From: Xenorhabdus kozodoii | GTDB lineage: Bacteria; Pseudomonadota; Gammaproteobacteria; Enterobacterales; Enterobacteriaceae | Assembly (NCBI RefSeq): GCF_002632875.1 | Contig: NZ_NJCX01000010.1 | Coordinates: 1-64,000 of the forward strand | Direction: 5' to 3' | DNA: 64,000 nucleotides | Part shown: positions 61,965 through 64,000 of the stretch, in pieces | Layout of the letters: the number at the start of each line of letters is the position of its first letter | Numbering within the stretch: the first letter of the stretch is position 1 | Made by a program: the position numbers and the translations under genes | The notes under the pieces: generated by a model | Databases searched by the model: none | Seen by the model: the letters and a program-made list of their open reading frames with translations, nothing else | What the model was told of the DNA's origin: nothing

Positions 61965-62841
61965 TTACCAGTTCATTGTCTCTTTCAGGTTTATTCTTTC
62001 TTCTTCAACTAAACTAACAAGTTCAAACAAACTATTAGTTAGTTCAGAATGATCTCCTTTTGAAGACTTATAATGAAGAATGGTTAAATTTAATGTATCT
62101 TCAATTAATTTAATCATGTCTTTATGAATACTTTTGTCTGAGGATATCATAAAATGTGGTTTTGTTGCGTCATGCTTGAAAAATGAATCTTCAAGTAATA
62201 ACTTAATATCTGGATCATTTACACCACAGCCTATAAAAAGGAAAGTATGTGTTAAGCTCAAGGCATTTATAAGCTCATAAAAATCTCTATTTTTTGATCT
62301 GGCTTTAGCATAATCAGACCTAGAAAATATTAAATTTTTTGTATCCGTCTGCTGTACCATGTATTTTTATTATTAACCTACCTATATCTTTAACGAAAGT
62401 AACAATATCTAAATCAAAATAATTTTTTATTACTACTGATCCCTGTGTTTCAGTAGTTACATAAGTATCATATATTTTATCGAAATTAGGGGTTATAACT
62501 ATCCTACTATCTAATTTAAATAAACATTCATGTATAGGCGCTGGTTTATATTTAGGAGTTAAAAAACATTCTTTTATTAGTGTCTCAAATTCACCCTTGC
62601 TCGAGTTTAATTTGATTAGTTCACAAGCAGTCAGATAATCTTCATTACGTATCAATTTTTTTATTTGGTTAGCATTAGGTAAATTACGCATGCTTTTTTC
62701 TAAAAAATTTTTCCAGCTTGGAGGTCGAATATTATCTATGCCAACACTGTTCATAGACACACCTGAGCCTAAAAAAAGAATACATTTTCGCCTAGCGAGA
62801 TCTTGCACTAATGTATTAGTCCATTTTATCATGGTCATCAT
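61965..62841 (-). pseudogene. SIR2-domain protein, single frameshift
   Basis: Two overlapping frames form one protein of about 291 residues. The first (62320-62841) has CILFLGSGVS, RIVITPNFDKIYD and LIIKIHGTAD, the nucleotide-binding motifs of SIR2-like domains; the second (61965-62360) has FLFIGCGVNDPDIKLLL and the C-terminal part. Removal of one G in the GG at 62345-62346 would join KIHGTAD to DTKNLIFSRSDYAKA; the total length of 877 bases is also 1 above a multiple of 3. SIR2 proteins in phage defence deplete NAD. It follows the ParA gene by 13 bases. Confidence 0.75.
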
Positions 62842-62854
62842 ACCTTAATATTAT

Positions 62855-63841
62855 TTAATAACTTTTTACATATATTACTATATATTTTTTTGCATCATTT
62901 ACTTTTGCAAAATGAGCACCTACCACCCCATCTATACCTTTTAATGAAAACACAGGTGTATGAGCAAGTTGAGACATGGGTATCAGGCTATTCATATTCT
63001 CTATTTCTCCAAGTTTTGGTACAAGATCTTTACTTATGCTAAACTCATCAGAAATATCTGATTTAATTATTGTGGGGATTTTTCTTGCTATTTTCTCAAA
63101 AGATTTAACCTGAACTTTTTTGCCTCTAACAGTTTTGGCCCTATATTGCTGCATTACATATCCAATAAAAAATAGTTTCCACTTCATTTCCTTATCTTTG
63201 ATATAAAAAGAATCTCCATCCCCCTCATATTTTTCATAGATACTAAGACCTCTACTTATATTATCTCTCCAATTAATTAATGAGGTCTTTATATTTTTTA
63301 TAGCCATCAAACTAAATGTGTCAACAGACATAGGAATTGTAAAGTAATCACTTGATATTAAAATAGCTCTATTTAATGCTCCTAAGGATGGTCCAACATC
63401 AAAAAATATAAAATCATAGTCATCATATAAATAAGATAAATGTGAAAACACGAATGTTGTTTGCAACCCTCTATATTTCCCAACTATTGCCTCAGACCAA
63501 TCAGAGGCCAATGAATCTTCGCTTAGAGCTAATAAAGGGTCTCCGGGTATAAGGTCGAAACCAAAATTATCGGTTTTTATAGGGCTTATTCTTTTTTCTA
63601 GATAACCAGTACCTCTCCTTACTGGTTTTAGGAAAGACTCTATAGTATCTCTTTTATCAGTTAAATATAATTCATCTAACTTTTCATCACTTAAGCAATA
63701 AGATGTTGCATTGCACTGAGGGTCAGCATCAACTACTAATACTTTTTTATCTAATTCCAGAGATAAATATGCTGCCACATTGCATATTAGAGTGGTTTTA
63801 CCTACCCCACCTTTGTTATTGAAAAAAACTATACTTTTCAT
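62855..63841 (-). CDS. ParA-type ATPase (AAA_31) paired with SIR2 gene
   Basis: The protein has 328 residues. The deviant Walker A NNKGGVGKTTLICNVAAYLS, VLVVDADPQCNATSY and FIFFDVGPSLGALNRAIL place it with ParA/Soj ATPases. Instead of a ParB partner it is followed directly by a SIR2-domain gene. It has a C-terminal extension of about 100 residues (KSFEKIARKIPTI...). It is complete within the window. The AT-rich composition points to transfer. Plasmid or island partition is the alternative to a defence role. Confidence 0.85.
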   Translation of the reverse strand: MKSIVFFNNKGGVGKTTLICNVAAYLSLELDKKVLVVDADPQCNATSYCLSDEKLDELYLTDKRDTIESFLKPVRRGTGYLEKRISPIKTDNFGFDLIPGDPLLALSEDSLASDWSEAIVGKYRGLQTTFVFSHLSYLYDDYDFIFFDVGPSLGALNRAILISSDYFTIPMSVDTFSLMAIKNIKTSLINWRDNISRGLSIYEKYEGDGDSFYIKDKEMKWKLFFIGYVMQQYRAKTVRGKKVQVKSFEKIARKIPTIIKSDISDEFSISKDLVPKLGEIENMNSLIPMSQLAHTPVFSLKGIDGVVGAHFAKVNDAKKYIVIYVKSY

Positions 63842-64000
63842 GATACGATTCCTTTTTAAACTAATTAAAAAACAATAATATTAGTAATATTCTTGTTCAA
63901 TAAGTCATAATTTATTATAGGCGATTATAAAAAATAAAATTTAATATCCTTTTCCTAATTTATATCATCAGAAGAAATGTAACTAACATACTGTTTTTTC
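63842..64000. other. Upstream region of the ParA gene
   Basis: AT-rich sequence up to the window end, presumably with the promoter of the ParA-SIR2 operon. No gene is visible. Confidence 0.4.

Overview
The window looks like the chromosome of an insect- or nematode-associated member of the Morganellaceae, most likely Xenorhabdus or Photorhabdus. The evidence is the enterobacterial core gene order (mlaA/fadL/fadIJ/sixA/smrB, prmB/aroC/epmC, valine and lysine tRNAs/gltX, nupC, ligA-zipA-cysZ-cysK-ptsHI-crr, cysPTWA) in a moderately AT-rich background, plus several copies of short palindromic repeats that I associate with these genera. The genus is inferred from reading, not from a database match.

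Layout. (1) Bases 1-5850 are one end of a P4-like phage satellite in the 3' end of a tRNA-Arg(CCU) gene: truncated alpha primase, small early genes, Icd/ash-like protein, a divergently transcribed small regulator, an AntA antirepressor, AlpA regulators, an unknown cargo gene and the integrase. (2) 6.1-13.6 kb is lipid metabolism: mlaA, fadL, yfcZ, fadIJ and sixA, with FadR-like boxes before fadL and fadI. (3) 14.4-22.4 kb is a complete histidine utilisation cluster (hutIG, hutC, hutUH and a permease) lying between smrB and prmB, which are adjacent in E. coli. Two identical HutC-type palindromes sit before its two transcription units. (4) 23.5-33.6 kb holds prmB, aroC, yfcA, epmC, yfcL, a lipoprotein, a family 9 glycosyltransferase, a cysteine-cluster protein and mtnKAB of methionine salvage. 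(5) 33.6-36.5 kb is a seven-gene Val/Lys tRNA operon, gltX and two tRNA-Ala genes. (6) 36.6-53.7 kb is conserved core: ypeB, nupC, ligA, zipA, cysZ, cysK, ptsH-ptsI-crr, cysM, cysPTWA, yfeY and ypeA.

(7) 53.7-64.0 kb is an accessory island. It starts with a second, degenerate P4-like satellite related to the first. Its integrase is intact, but its alpha primase and Icd-like genes have large internal in-frame deletions. After it come an orphan Hcp (type VI secretion) gene, a convergent two-gene operon that looks like a toxin with a membrane-anchored immunity protein, an IS630-family element, a lipoprotein, a phage capsid fragment, and a ParA-type ATPase next to a frameshifted SIR2-domain gene, which is a candidate defence pair.

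A cross-cutting observation is that four 105-bp palindromic repeats have ends and TA target sites matching those of the single IS630-family element in the window, so they look like MITEs. Each lies close behind the stop codon of a gene.
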